From: Stentor coeruleus
Taxonomy: Eukaryota; Ciliophora; Heterotrichea; Heterotrichida; Stentoridae
Direction of reading: 5' to 3'
Length of the DNA: 48,251 nucleotides
Assembly (NCBI GenBank): GCA_001970955.1
Contig: MPUH01000522.1
Span: forward strand, 1 to 48,251
Under the pieces are notes generated by a model. The model was not told where the DNA came from. It was given only the letters and a program-made list of their open reading frames with translations, and did not search any database. Of this stretch, positions 1 to 8,789 are shown in pieces. The position numbers and the translations under genes are program-made. Numbering within the stretch: the first letter of the stretch is position 1; every line of letters begins with the position of its first letter.

Positions 1-393
1 CCTTATGATATATATGTGAAGTAGCATTAAACAAAATAGTTTTTAATGCAAAGCTTTTATTTATATTTCATAAAGCTTTAACAATATAATTGTAATAAAT
101 CAAAATTCTAAATAATAAAAGATAAAGTTAGCATTATTAAAAGCATAAACATAATACAAAAAATTAACAATAAAATCACTTCAAAAAAATACTTTCCTCA
201 GCTATTTATTATATAATTTTATAAATCTTAAGTAGCATTTCATGCATCAGCCAATCAAATATTAAAAAGATAAAGCCTTTTGCATAAGCATATTAGCTTT
301 CCTTTTGCATAAGCATATTAGCTTTATCATTATAATTTCCTTTAAAAACCTTTACTTTTCTGATCAATTTCTAAACTAATTAAACTAATGGAT
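1..393. other. Left-end non-coding stretch
   Basis: AT-rich sequence downstream of the minus-strand pepsin-like gene. I see no ORF, no RNA gene and no telomeric repeat. The only structure is a perfect 25-bp tandem duplication at 276-325, listed separately. Confidence 0.6.
276..325. repeat. Perfect 25-bp tandem duplication
   Basis: Positions 276-300 and 301-325 are identical (the unit begins ccttttgcataagc). The two copies abut with no spacer. Because other exact duplications in this window flank assembly N characters, this may be an unresolved contig overlap rather than a genuine repeat. Confidence 0.85.
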
Positions 394-1621
394 CTAGATG
401 ATCCTTTGATAATCAACACTTTGACTATCCCTTCTGCTTCTTAGTAAAGCGGCGCCGATGATTCCTATTGATAGAAATGATCCAACATAAGAAATCAATT
501 TGACATTGAAATTGCTGTCCCAGAGTTTATAGAAGTAGATATAACCATAGTTACCATATACATAAAATTTCATAAAGTATTCTCTAAACAAAGGCTGACC
601 TAAGACAATGTAATCAGTGCTAGTTTTATCAACTAAGAAATAGAAGTAGTTTTTATCACAGTAAATGTATTTTTCAGGTGGGATTTTGAATTCGCTACCA
701 TCAATTTTAAAGCTTATGCTAGGAAGTAGTGAAGTATAGTCCTTCACATATTCACATTGCAGTTCTTCATTCCACATTGAGCATTCTATACTTAAATTTT
801 TTAAAATGCTAAGAAATTCTGTATAAGCAGCATCTGGTAAGAGGATTTTATTAGTTCCAACATCAATTATGGCAGCCTCATAATTTTTAAATCCATTTGT
901 ATTCGATCCAATTTGTATTCGATCCAAGGGCGAAATCAGAAATTGATATCTCCCACTCTCCTTTATTTGTTGAAGCGTATGAATAAACATAATTGTTTGA
1001 GTCAAATCCTTCTCCACCAGAACCAATATAAATAACTGATTGGCCATTTCCATATTGGTCGCCTAAAGATATTGAGAAAACTGGAGAATAAACTCTTGAA
1101 GAAGCAATATAATAATCATAAATGAAGCTAGAATATTCTCCTTTTAATCCTAATCCCAAGCAGCCATCAGAATCAATATTCCAGCTATAGCCATAAACAA
1201 ACAGAAAAGATGAATTGTAATAGATTTCATTGTTAATAACTATAACATCTTTAGATTTATAACCATAAGCATACTCATCTGCATAGTTATAATAATATGA
1301 TTCTGTTGAATCTGAAGAAAAATTCGAACTTTTTTCTGGATCATAATAGTAGTAAGAAAGGAAATTGAAACTTGTTTTCATGTCTAGATCGAGCGAAATC
1401 TCCTGTCCATGGGTACCCATACTAGCATATATGTAGTATTTTTCATAATATTTTCGGGCATTTTCTGTTTTAATAGAGCCTTTTGGAACTGAGTCCAATT
1501 TCGAATTTGAGTTTAGTTTACTCAATGATAAATCCTCCCAGTATTGAGGATTATGATTAAAGTTCAGTGGGATTTCGATCAGGCCTTGAACCCCTAAGAA
1601 TAAATAAAGCAAAATAACCAT
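394..1621 (-). CDS. Membrane-anchored pepsin-like (A1 family) protein, frame broken by a 16-bp duplication, catalytic motifs not conserved
   Basis: Two overlapping minus-strand ORFs (1621-887 and 1053-394) form one gene. A 16-bp tandem duplication at 895-926 shifts the frame; counting it once gives one reading frame of 403 residues. The start at 1621 opens a signal peptide (MVILLYLFLGVQG). The fold resembles pepsins: a Gly-Leu-Gly-Leu segment near residue 155, the end of the first lobe near 200, and a second lobe containing IIDVGTN near 246-252. A hydrophobic segment near 372-390 followed by RSRRD suggests a type I membrane anchor. The expected catalytic DTG triplets read DMK (about 80-82) and DVG (248-250), so proteolysis is doubtful. 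The long Tyr-rich stretch (89-121) is unusual. Family assignment rests on overall layout, so it is moderately sure. Confidence 0.65.
895..926. repeat. 16-bp tandem duplication causing a frameshift
   Basis: The unit atttgtattcgatcca occurs at 895-910 and again at 911-926. Sixteen is not a multiple of three, so the coding frame of the pepsin-like gene is lost. With one copy the protein reads ...GSNTNGFKNYEAA... without interruption. There are no GT/AG borders, so it is not one of the tiny introns. It is more likely an assembly or recent replication-slippage error than an old mutation, since both flanking frames are intact. Confidence 0.85.
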
Positions 1622-2016
1622 TTATATTCAAAGCTTATAAGTATACCATTTAGTGATCAATATTAAAACATATACAATTTTTCCATAGTGAATTTATATA
1701 TTTAAATCATTTTTTTACCAGATTTTGTTCGGAGCAGTAATAATTATAGCCTAATTCAATTTTCATCTCCTAAACTTTAAAAATAATTGCTGAATTCCAG
1801 CTTACGCATGTGCTGTGAATGCAATTTAGAGATTAAAAAATCTTAAGGCTTTTTACTCATAGGTCTAATGTTTGGTGCTTATTTAAGCATAAAGCAAATA
1901 AGCACCAAAGCTAAAACTTGCATTTGAATTTTAACTCAGAGAATTTTTATTCTAAAATTCACCAAGCCTTGCCCTCATCCGCATTTACTTTAATTTTATA
2001 AGCTAATTTTTTATTC
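1622..2016. other. Intergenic spacer with a perfect hairpin
   Basis: No coding region is seen. The notable element is a 14-bp perfect inverted repeat at 1871-1909, listed separately. Confidence 0.6.
1871..1909. repeat. Perfect 14-bp inverted repeat with an 11-nt loop
   Basis: The arm tttggtgcttattt (1871-1884) is exactly complementary to aaataagcaccaaa (1896-1909), with an 11-nt loop between. It lies between the start of the pepsin-like gene and the 3' end of the decayed minus-strand gene. It could be an RNA 3'-end hairpin or the remnant of a small inverted-repeat element; no target-site duplication is obvious. Confidence 0.8.
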
Positions 2017-2659
2017 TTAGACACCAGGGTTGATCATTAAATGCCCATGACCTTTCTTCAAATAAAAATCATTTTCTCAGGTCTTAAAATCTTTCACTTC
2101 TCCAGCACCTATATTGAAAGTGACCTTATTAATGCCCCATAAAATCAGACTCTTCTTCATCATACCAAGTAAAGGCTGCAAAGTTTTAGTTTGTAGCCTC
2201 TGAAGTACTGGCATATCAATCAGATTAGTCGGGACATCATTTTCCCCAATCATCTTCTGTATCACATCCTTAATATTTGTCTTTTTCATGCTTTCTACAG
2301 CCCAATCATTAATACCTGATTGTTTAGATGTATGTGTATCACTTGATGCTTTGACCCTCTACTATTCTCATCGCTTCTGTCTTGCTTTGGGCAAAAACTT
2401 GATGTGAACTCGAATTATTACCATAAATTGGCATTCTTTTTTTCTTAAACTACTTTTAAGTTCCTTGAGTTTTCCTCTAGGTCTAAGTTCAGTTGGTGAT
2501 TTTAAAGGATTTGAATCAAAAATTTTGTTGTATTCTCATAGATTCTTGGTTTTTTTGTCTTAAATTTTTTAAAGATTTTGTATGGGGACCTTTGAACTTT
2601 TTTGGATCTGAAGAACGGGGGACTATATTTAAAGGAGAAATATGCTTATGAATAATCAT
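2017..2659 (-). pseudogene. Decayed gene of unknown function with several frame lesions
   Basis: Reading the minus strand from ATG at 2659 gives protein-like sequence scattered over three frames. MIIHKHISPLNIVPRSSDPK begins in one frame; a T-run near 2525 causes a first shift; an A-run just upstream of 2434 causes a second; a third shift lies near 2335; and an in-frame TGA sits at 2077-2079, after which ENDFYLKKGHGHLMINPGV continues to TAA at 2017-2019. The longest intact piece is 70 residues (2289-2077). No 15- or 16-nt GT...AG intron repairs any lesion. The product would be about 210 residues, basic and Ser/Lys-rich, with no recognised family. Two lesions lie in homopolymers, so sequencing error could account for part of the damage, but not for the TGA. 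Confidence 0.5.
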
Positions 2660-3605
2660 AGGGTTTACTGCTAAGAATGAATAAATGGGTAATCATTTAG
2701 TGCATTTTTTAATTAAGATTTTATGAATTTAGCTAATATTTCAGCTGTGTGGGAATTAGTTAGGATGCTTACTGATTTTGATAGTCACAGTTGTATTGAT
2801 AAACATTGTAAATTTTTTAGTTTTTTCAAATGAAATATAATTTTCAGGTGCTTGATGGGATATTTTGATTAGGGTTTTGAATGTGAATTTATAGGTTTAG
2901 ATTTTTTGATAATTTGGTATTTTATTATATTAGAAGAGGTACAAATAGCTTAAAGTTTATTGTTTTTGACAGAGTTTTGTCTTTAATTTATAATATAATT
3001 AGACTTTTTGTGATTTTCATTTTTATGTTATATTTGAAGTTAGAATATATGCCATGTCTTCTAAAGTTTTACTCAATCACATTAAAAACTACACAAAAAA
3101 TCAAACCAGCATATTTTAAAGATCTTCCAAATAAACTATCTAAATTTTACATAAACATAAGCCTAAAATTTACAAATCCGAATTTATTTTACCTCTAAAT
3201 CACTTCAAATCCCAACAAATTCATAAATTCCAAACCTTCAATAGCTTATATTTTTTTAAAAACCAAAAAATAAATCGATAATATATTCCATAATCTCCCA
3301 CACAAAATTAAATCCTAGATTACCATCCACAATATCAAAATCCTATTACCTCAAAACATTTTCCATTTATCTTTCCATATCCCAAAAATACTACCATTTC
3401 AATATGCTCTTTTAATAAATACATCAAAAACACATTTTATCTCCTTCTCAAGCCATTCTTTCCAATACAAAAATCCTACACTTAATAAAATATTCTCTTC
3501 ACTTCACACAAGACAAAAAATACACCAAGTTTTTCTAGCCTATTTTCCAATGATTATAATTTTTTAGCTTCTAAATGAATAAATTGTTAATTATTCCCTA
3601 AAGAA
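2660..3605. other. Intergenic spacer with a sharp strand-composition switch
   Basis: About 950 bp with no supported gene. From 2660 to about 3000 the + strand is T/G-rich and poor in C; from about 3030 to 3540 it is A/C-rich and almost free of G. This fits the 5' flank of the minus-strand gene to the left followed by the 3' flank of the minus-strand gene to the right. Confidence 0.6.
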
Positions 3606-3818
3606 CTATAGAATCTCGCATTTCAAACAACCAGAACTTCTATCGTCTACAGATTTGACTACTGTAGGAGATTCTAAAGGAGGTTGACCATGAATAGACA
3701 CATTTACTTCTTTGTCTTTATAAGAAATTGTTCGCTTAGGTTTATAAATATTTACACCCAAGAGTGAGTCACTTTGCGATTCGCTATGATTTTTTTGATG
3801 AGATAGTGGATCTTCCAT
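3606..3818 (-). CDS. Small hydrophilic protein with a C-terminal CaaX-like box
   Basis: A complete 70-residue ORF from ATG at 3818 to TAG at 3606. It is polar, with no signal peptide or membrane segment, and I recognise no family. The last residues are GCLKCEIL: CEIL fits a CaaX prenylation box, and the Leu at the last position is the type preferred by geranylgeranyltransferase I, with a second Cys three residues before it. This would make it a small lipid-anchored peripheral membrane protein (inference). Support for a real gene comes from the A/C-rich 5' flank and T/G-rich 3' flank on its coding strand, the signature seen around the clear genes here. Confidence 0.55.
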   Translation of the reverse strand: MEDPLSHQKNHSESQSDSLLGVNIYKPKRTISYKDKEVNVSIHGQPPLESPTVVKSVDDRSSGCLKCEIL

Positions 3819-4332
3819 AGTTTATAAGAAATATTGTCTTTTATAAGATGGAATTTCATTGTAAAGGTATAAAATATTAAAAGGAGAGGATTAGAATAAA
3901 TTTTGGGCTGGAATTTGTTATTGTAAGGAGATAGAATTTGATTTTTAAAAGAATTATTGTTGGCTGATGGGATTTTAGGAGGATTTTTGTGGGAAGATGA
4001 AAATTGTTGTTTTTTTATTGTGAATATTATGAGTAGTTTATAGAGATTATTAGGTTTAGGATAAAATGGATTTGAATGGTGTAAAGGAGTTAAAAGATAA
4101 TTTTTGATAAGAATTCAAGTGGGAATTGTTTTTGTTTTAAAACTAAATGTAGTTAGGATATTAAAAACACATTCAACATAATGGAAAAACAAAAACATTT
4201 TAAACGCATTATGAGTTTAAAAATTGAATAATTAAATCAAAAATTTACAACGTTTCATTCACTTTAGATCTTAGCCTAACCAGTTATGTGATTTGCTACA
4301 TTTTTTTATAAGCTTTAATAATTTGCTAAAAA
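3819..4332. other. Divergent intergenic promoter region
   Basis: Lies between the 5' ends of the small CaaX protein (minus) and the epimerase gene (plus). The left part is G/T-rich on the + strand and the right part (about 4180-4300) is A/C-rich, as expected for two divergent 5' flanks. No defined motif is recognised. Confidence 0.5.
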
Positions 4333-5235
4333 ATGAACGAAGTTTTTCTCACTGGTGCTCTTGGGACAATCGGTGGTGGGATCCTCCAATCTTTACTCCG
4401 AGCTGGTTACAAAGTAACATGCCCTGTTCTCCCATCTTTAAATACAACTTCAGTCAAAGATCTTTATCAAAACCAAGTAACATTTATATCATTAGACCTA
4501 AATTCTGAAATATTTACTCAATACGAATTCTTAGCATCAGGATTTTGTTTTATAATTCATTCTGGGTATACTTGTGATGAAAGCGATACTCATATAGAGC
4601 ATGCTGTAATATCAGGACTTTTATCAGCAGCAAAAAAAACATCCTTAAACCAAATTGTATCTTTTATCATAAGTACTGCATCTTTAGTCCTAGAAGAAAC
4701 TGATATATTAACAGGTGAAGATGAAGTAAATACTATAAATGGGCCACAAATATGTAAATATAGAGTTGCTCATGAGGATCTTGCAATGAGTGCCCAAAGC
4801 GAAAATTTACATATTAGTATTGTTAGGCCAACTTGGGTATATGGAGTAAGTTTTGTAGATAAGTGGTTTAAAGCTTGTAAACAACATGGAAAAATTGTTG
4901 TCCCAAAAGGTAATGGGAAGGTATCGTTTATTCATAGAGAAGATCTTGGCGATCTTTTTAGGCTTATATTAGAAAATAATGCCACTGGGTTTTTTACTGG
5001 AAGTGAAGGACTTGGACTTGATACAACAGAAATTATTGAACTTGCTAAAAGGATTACTGGGGTTAATGAGGTTGTTAGAGTTGATGATGCTAGTGAATAT
5101 ATTGGAGAATATGATTGTTTTTTGTATGCAATGATGTTTAAGTCGTGGCTTGACTGCAAGAGAGGAAGGGAGATTTTAGGGTTTAGTCCTAAGTATAATT
5201 TTGTCAAAGATGCTGAAAGAGTCTTGGAGTTATGA
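4333..5235 (+). CDS. NAD(P)-dependent epimerase/reductase (extended SDR family)
   Basis: A 300-residue protein starting MNEVFLTGALGTIGGG. The TGxxGxxG Rossmann motif (residues 7-14) places it in the extended short-chain dehydrogenase/reductase family, whose members use NAD(P) to epimerise or reduce sugars, steroids or flavonoid-like substrates, usually in the cytosol. A conserved Ser region (IISTASL, about 112-118) and IVRPTWVYG (163-171, the usual RP-x-x-[VI]YG substrate loop) follow. The YxxxK motif reads Y143-RVA-H147, so the catalytic Lys is replaced by His, which may alter activity. The gene ends with TGA, direct evidence that TGA is a stop here. The substrate cannot be inferred. Confidence 0.85.
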   Translation: MNEVFLTGALGTIGGGILQSLLRAGYKVTCPVLPSLNTTSVKDLYQNQVTFISLDLNSEIFTQYEFLASGFCFIIHSGYTCDESDTHIEHAVISGLLSAAKKTSLNQIVSFIISTASLVLEETDILTGEDEVNTINGPQICKYRVAHEDLAMSAQSENLHISIVRPTWVYGVSFVDKWFKACKQHGKIVVPKGNGKVSFIHREDLGDLFRLILENNATGFFTGSEGLGLDTTEIIELAKRITGVNEVVRVDDASEYIGEYDCFLYAMMFKSWLDCKRGREILGFSPKYNFVKDAERVLEL

Positions 5236-5480
5236 TGGAGATATAGTTAATAAATTACATTTAGTTATAAACTTTAAAAAACATTTTCGCAATACATCCA
5301 TTTTCTTTGTTCTAGTCATATTTCACCTAAAAAATCCAGTCGATTCCATTTTTCTTCTCACTACCCTAGTTCTTATTAGCCTAATTCCTTACAAAATGAC
5401 AAATTTTCAATCTATAATTTACAAGTAAATAAAATCCTTTTCAAATTAAGTATGTAAATTCTGATAACAAATTGTTATAA

Positions 5481-7007
5481 ATGGATTCAGTTCAAAGGTA
5501 CTTTATGGGCTTTTTTATGGTCAGAATCACTTTCGGTATCAAAACATTCTGGAAAGTCACCCAAATCATCTACGTATCTAAGTTTTATCTATACGATCAA
5601 AACTCAGATAAAAGAGGGCTAAGGCTTATCCCTGATCTAATCAATTTATTCGAGGCAATTGGTTTGTTTTTATCATACTTCCTTCAATTGAATTTGAATA
5701 AACGCACTGTATTGGTTATGTGCTTACTTTTACTATCTAACTTTGTTCTAATGTCTCAGTTTACTATACGCCGAGAGTTATTTGTCTCATATTTCAGCTT
5801 TAGCGTAGGCTTTTCAAATGGTATTTCGCTGATGATGATACCTTTTATGGGGTTTAATAGGTATAAAAAACAAGAAAAAGGGAGTGGTAAAGTTAGGAAG
5901 CTAATTCAGAATTCTTTTCAAGCACGATTACTGTCTTTATCTGGGATTTTTGGTTTACTTAGTTTATTTATGGCTTATTTCTTGATTTTTATAACTGTGA
6001 ACGAAGATGACATGATTGGCCAGTTTTATGACGGTGAGGATGTCGAAAATTTCACTTTGGCCATGGCTAGATATTCAGCAATCTCTTGTGGGTTTAGCCT
6101 TCTCGGTGTGCTTTTTTTAAACAACGAACTTCCTATATCTAAAGAAATTGCTGGAGTTGGGCTAAGAACTGAGTTTGTTAATAGAAAAAATAAACGCAGC
6201 AAGCGATCAAAAGCAGCTTCCGACAGAATTAGTTATAAAATCGATATAAAATCTCGAGACTACCTAAAAACTGGCACTAAAAAATCAGAATCAGCCAAAA
6301 TGGCTTTGTTACCTGTAAGCAATAAACCAAATAGCAACAATCATAACAACTTTTACTCATCAGAATTCTCAAGTTTAATTCGAATCAAACATGTTTGGTT
6401 TGCCATGTTTCTTTACTTCTTCCTAGCATTACATTCTGTTTATTACGATCGTTATTACAACAAACCTTTAAAAAATGAAAACATTAATGAATTTAGCACA
6501 CTAACTAATATTGATGATAGAGCTACAAATGAAAAATATTTCGAATTATCAAAAATGTTTGTTGAAATTCTTGGTCTTTTAATAGCTGGTTGGCTTTTTG
6601 ATAGATTCCGAACACTTTATGTTGCTATTGGGTGGATATTTTTCTTGTTAGTTCATGGTATTTTAATGTTCTTTTGGGAAAATTTCTATCCTTTAGCTTT
6701 GATGTTTAGGTTCTTTGATGCTCCTGTTTATGTGCTAATTTGCTTTGTCATAATTGAGGTATTTCCTATAAATTATGAAGCGGTATTTTCTATGGCTGCC
6801 TTAGGGGCAGTAGTTGCGAATTGTTTATCTTTTTATGTAGGCTATGATAAAAAGAAACTTGACGATAATGAGAAATTCATATTATCATTGGTAACTTTAT
6901 TAATGAGTATGATTTTAACAATGATATTATGCACATCGAGCACTATTTTTAAGACTAGAATAGCTAAGAATACTGAGGAATTACAGGGTAAAAGAAATAT
7001 TAATTAG
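5481..7007 (+). CDS. Multi-pass membrane protein, major-facilitator-like transporter
   Basis: A 508-residue protein with about ten to twelve hydrophobic segments. The first group spans roughly residues 1-215. A hydrophilic, Lys/Ser-rich central loop (about 220-305) separates it from a second group (about 310-490). This two-bundle layout with a charged middle loop fits the major facilitator superfamily and its nodulin-like relatives, which move small solutes across membranes. The second half contains a conserved-looking GLLIAGWLFDRF segment, like the loop 2-3 type motif that follows a helix in MFS proteins. The substrate is unknown. The 245-bp spacer before it is T/G-poor near the ATG and A-rich. 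Confidence 0.6.
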   Translation: MDSVQRYFMGFFMVRITFGIKTFWKVTQIIYVSKFYLYDQNSDKRGLRLIPDLINLFEAIGLFLSYFLQLNLNKRTVLVMCLLLLSNFVLMSQFTIRRELFVSYFSFSVGFSNGISLMMIPFMGFNRYKKQEKGSGKVRKLIQNSFQARLLSLSGIFGLLSLFMAYFLIFITVNEDDMIGQFYDGEDVENFTLAMARYSAISCGFSLLGVLFLNNELPISKEIAGVGLRTEFVNRKNKRSKRSKAASDRISYKIDIKSRDYLKTGTKKSESAKMALLPVSNKPNSNNHNNFYSSEFSSLIRIKHVWFAMFLYFFLALHSVYYDRYYNKPLKNENINEFSTLTNIDDRATNEKYFELSKMFVEILGLLIAGWLFDRFRTLYVAIGWIFFLLVHGILMFFWENFYPLALMFRFFDAPVYVLICFVIIEVFPINYEAVFSMAALGAVVANCLSFYVGYDKKKLDDNEKFILSLVTLLMSMILTMILCTSSTIFKTRIAKNTEELQGKRNIN

Positions 7008-7541
7008 GTTATAAGAAGGGATGATTTTTATTTTTATTGAAGTTTGGAAGAATTATTTTTGTAATTAGGGTGTTTGATGAACGTTTCTAGGGTGGGTTTG
7101 GTGTAACTTGAAAATTGTTGGTAAAAAAAAATTATGATTAGATGTTGAGGTTAGAATTTTAGGAGTTTTTTTAATAAATAATTATATTAATCAACTGAAA
7201 GTCTTTTCTCAGATTTTTCTATAAAAAAAACTGCTTTAGTCTTAATTTCTTATAATTAAAAACCTGAATTCTAATTTTCTAATCAAATTTTTTATACTTA
7301 AAAATGGTAGGGTGAAATGCTAGTTTTTTTATTGGAAAAGTATAGTAGGAGCAGGTATGGATTAGCATAACAATAGATTAAGATAATCCTAATTCTAAAA
7401 TCTTTGAAAACCAAATCCTAAACCATAAAAGCTCATCTTTAAAATCCTTCTCATAAAATCTGATTATAAAAAACAATATATAATTTGAAATCATTTTCAT
7501 CAAGAAACATTTCTTAAAATTTCATATCTAATAAAATAATT
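7008..7541. other. Intergenic spacer (tandem + genes)
   Basis: 534 bp without a gene. The first part (to about 7180) is G/T-rich and the second half (from about 7370) is A/C-rich on the + strand, matching a 3' flank followed by a 5' flank. Confidence 0.5.
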
Positions 7542-8738
7542 ATGGGAAATCACTGCTCTTGTGTATGTAACAGTGCACTAGATGGAAAAGGTCTAGAAAT
7601 CGAAGAAACAAAACGTGAAAGGATTAAAATCCAAACCGATTCATTAGACTTTGAATCTATGTCTAATTATTCTTATTCTGAAAATACTCATTCAACATTA
7701 TCAAATGAAATAATCCTTAAATCAGTAGTCAGACAGTATCTAAACACTAAGCTTTTGAAAACCATGAAGATTTTCCAAACTTTTTCAGTTTCTTATACTA
7801 TTATTAATGGGTCATCACCAATAGCTGAAGAAATTGCTATGCTGGAAAATGAAATTCCTAAAATAACTCAGGTTGGTATTGAAGAAAATAATGAATTAGT
7901 TTTTATGCCGACTGTAAAAATGCAAGATGGGAACTTTTATGAAGGACAATGGAATCTTAATTCTGAACAACCTGAAGGAAATGGTATTATGATTCATTGC
8001 GATCAGTCAAAATATGTAGGAACATTTAAAGAGGGGGTAAAGACAGGCTATGGGAGGATGATAAAAATTGATGGAAGTTTTTATGAAGGGGGATTTAAAA
8101 ATAATATATATCATGGACAAGGTATACTTATAAAACCTTGTAAAAACTATCCTACAGCGATTTTATCAAAGAAAAATTTCTTCAATAAAGATTGGGAAAA
8201 TAAAATATTTAGAAAATATGCAGAAGTTATAAAATCAGAAATATTTTACTATAGAAAAAATGAAAAACCCTATGATAAAAATAAGAAATTATCCAATGAA
8301 GAGACAGTTGAATGGCAGGGTTATATCATATATTCGGGAACATATTTTAAAGGTATGAAACATGGTAAAGGGAAAATGTGTTTTAGTGATGGAAGTATTT
8401 ATATAGGCGACTATTCAAACAATATCATGGAAGGCCAAGGAGTTTTCGAATGGGTTGATGGGAAAAAATACTCAGGCCAATGGAAAAATAGTAGACTTCA
8501 TGGTGAGGGTCTTTATAACTGGCCAGATGGTCGGGAGTACAAAGGTTGTTATGCAAATGGATACCGAGATGGTTATGGAATATTCAAATGGCCAGACAAA
8601 AGAGAATACGTTGGCGAATGGTCAAACGGGTACATGCATGGTTTAGGGACCTTCACAACTTTAAATAAAAAAGGTGAAAAATCATCAATCAAAGCTATAT
8701 GGGAAAAAGGTAAAAAGCAAAAACTAATACCTATGTAG
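7542..8738 (+). CDS. MORN-repeat protein with an N-terminal acylation signal
   Basis: A 398-residue protein containing eight MORN repeats of the form Y-x-G-x-[WYF]-x-x-G-x-x-x-G-x-G. Two or three lie at about 128-195 (YEGQW, YVGTF, YEGGF) and five more at about 264-385 (YSGTY, YIGDY, YSGQW, YKGCY, YVGEW), with a Lys-rich insertion between the blocks. MORN repeats bind acidic lipids or act as scaffolds, and in ciliates they are common in cortical and ciliary proteins. The N-terminus MGNHCSCVC has Gly2 for myristoylation and adjacent Cys residues for palmitoylation, so stable membrane or cortex attachment is likely (inference). The stop is TAG, and only 51 bp separate it from the next start codon. 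Confidence 0.85.
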   Translation: MGNHCSCVCNSALDGKGLEIEETKRERIKIQTDSLDFESMSNYSYSENTHSTLSNEIILKSVVRQYLNTKLLKTMKIFQTFSVSYTIINGSSPIAEEIAMLENEIPKITQVGIEENNELVFMPTVKMQDGNFYEGQWNLNSEQPEGNGIMIHCDQSKYVGTFKEGVKTGYGRMIKIDGSFYEGGFKNNIYHGQGILIKPCKNYPTAILSKKNFFNKDWENKIFRKYAEVIKSEIFYYRKNEKPYDKNKKLSNEETVEWQGYIIYSGTYFKGMKHGKGKMCFSDGSIYIGDYSNNIMEGQGVFEWVDGKKYSGQWKNSRLHGEGLYNWPDGREYKGCYANGYRDGYGIFKWPDKREYVGEWSNGYMHGLGTFTTLNKKGEKSSIKAIWEKGKKQKLIPM

Positions 8739-8789
8739 TATCCACAATTAGAATAACTAATTCCATATTTATTACCCTTAATTTTATAA

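Noticed and set aside
2017-2659. TGA read as Trp (Blepharisma-type code)
   Set aside because: Several intact genes end with TGA at the natural C-terminus, and this locus also has frame shifts that recoding cannot explain.
2914-3198. 94-codon ORF on the + strand
   Set aside because: It lacks a good ATG start, spans the skew switch of the spacer, and reads as low-complexity hydrophobic and Lys-rich peptide without family features.
5201-5428. 75-codon ORF after the epimerase gene
   Set aside because: It overlaps the end of the epimerase gene in another frame and is otherwise spacer sequence.
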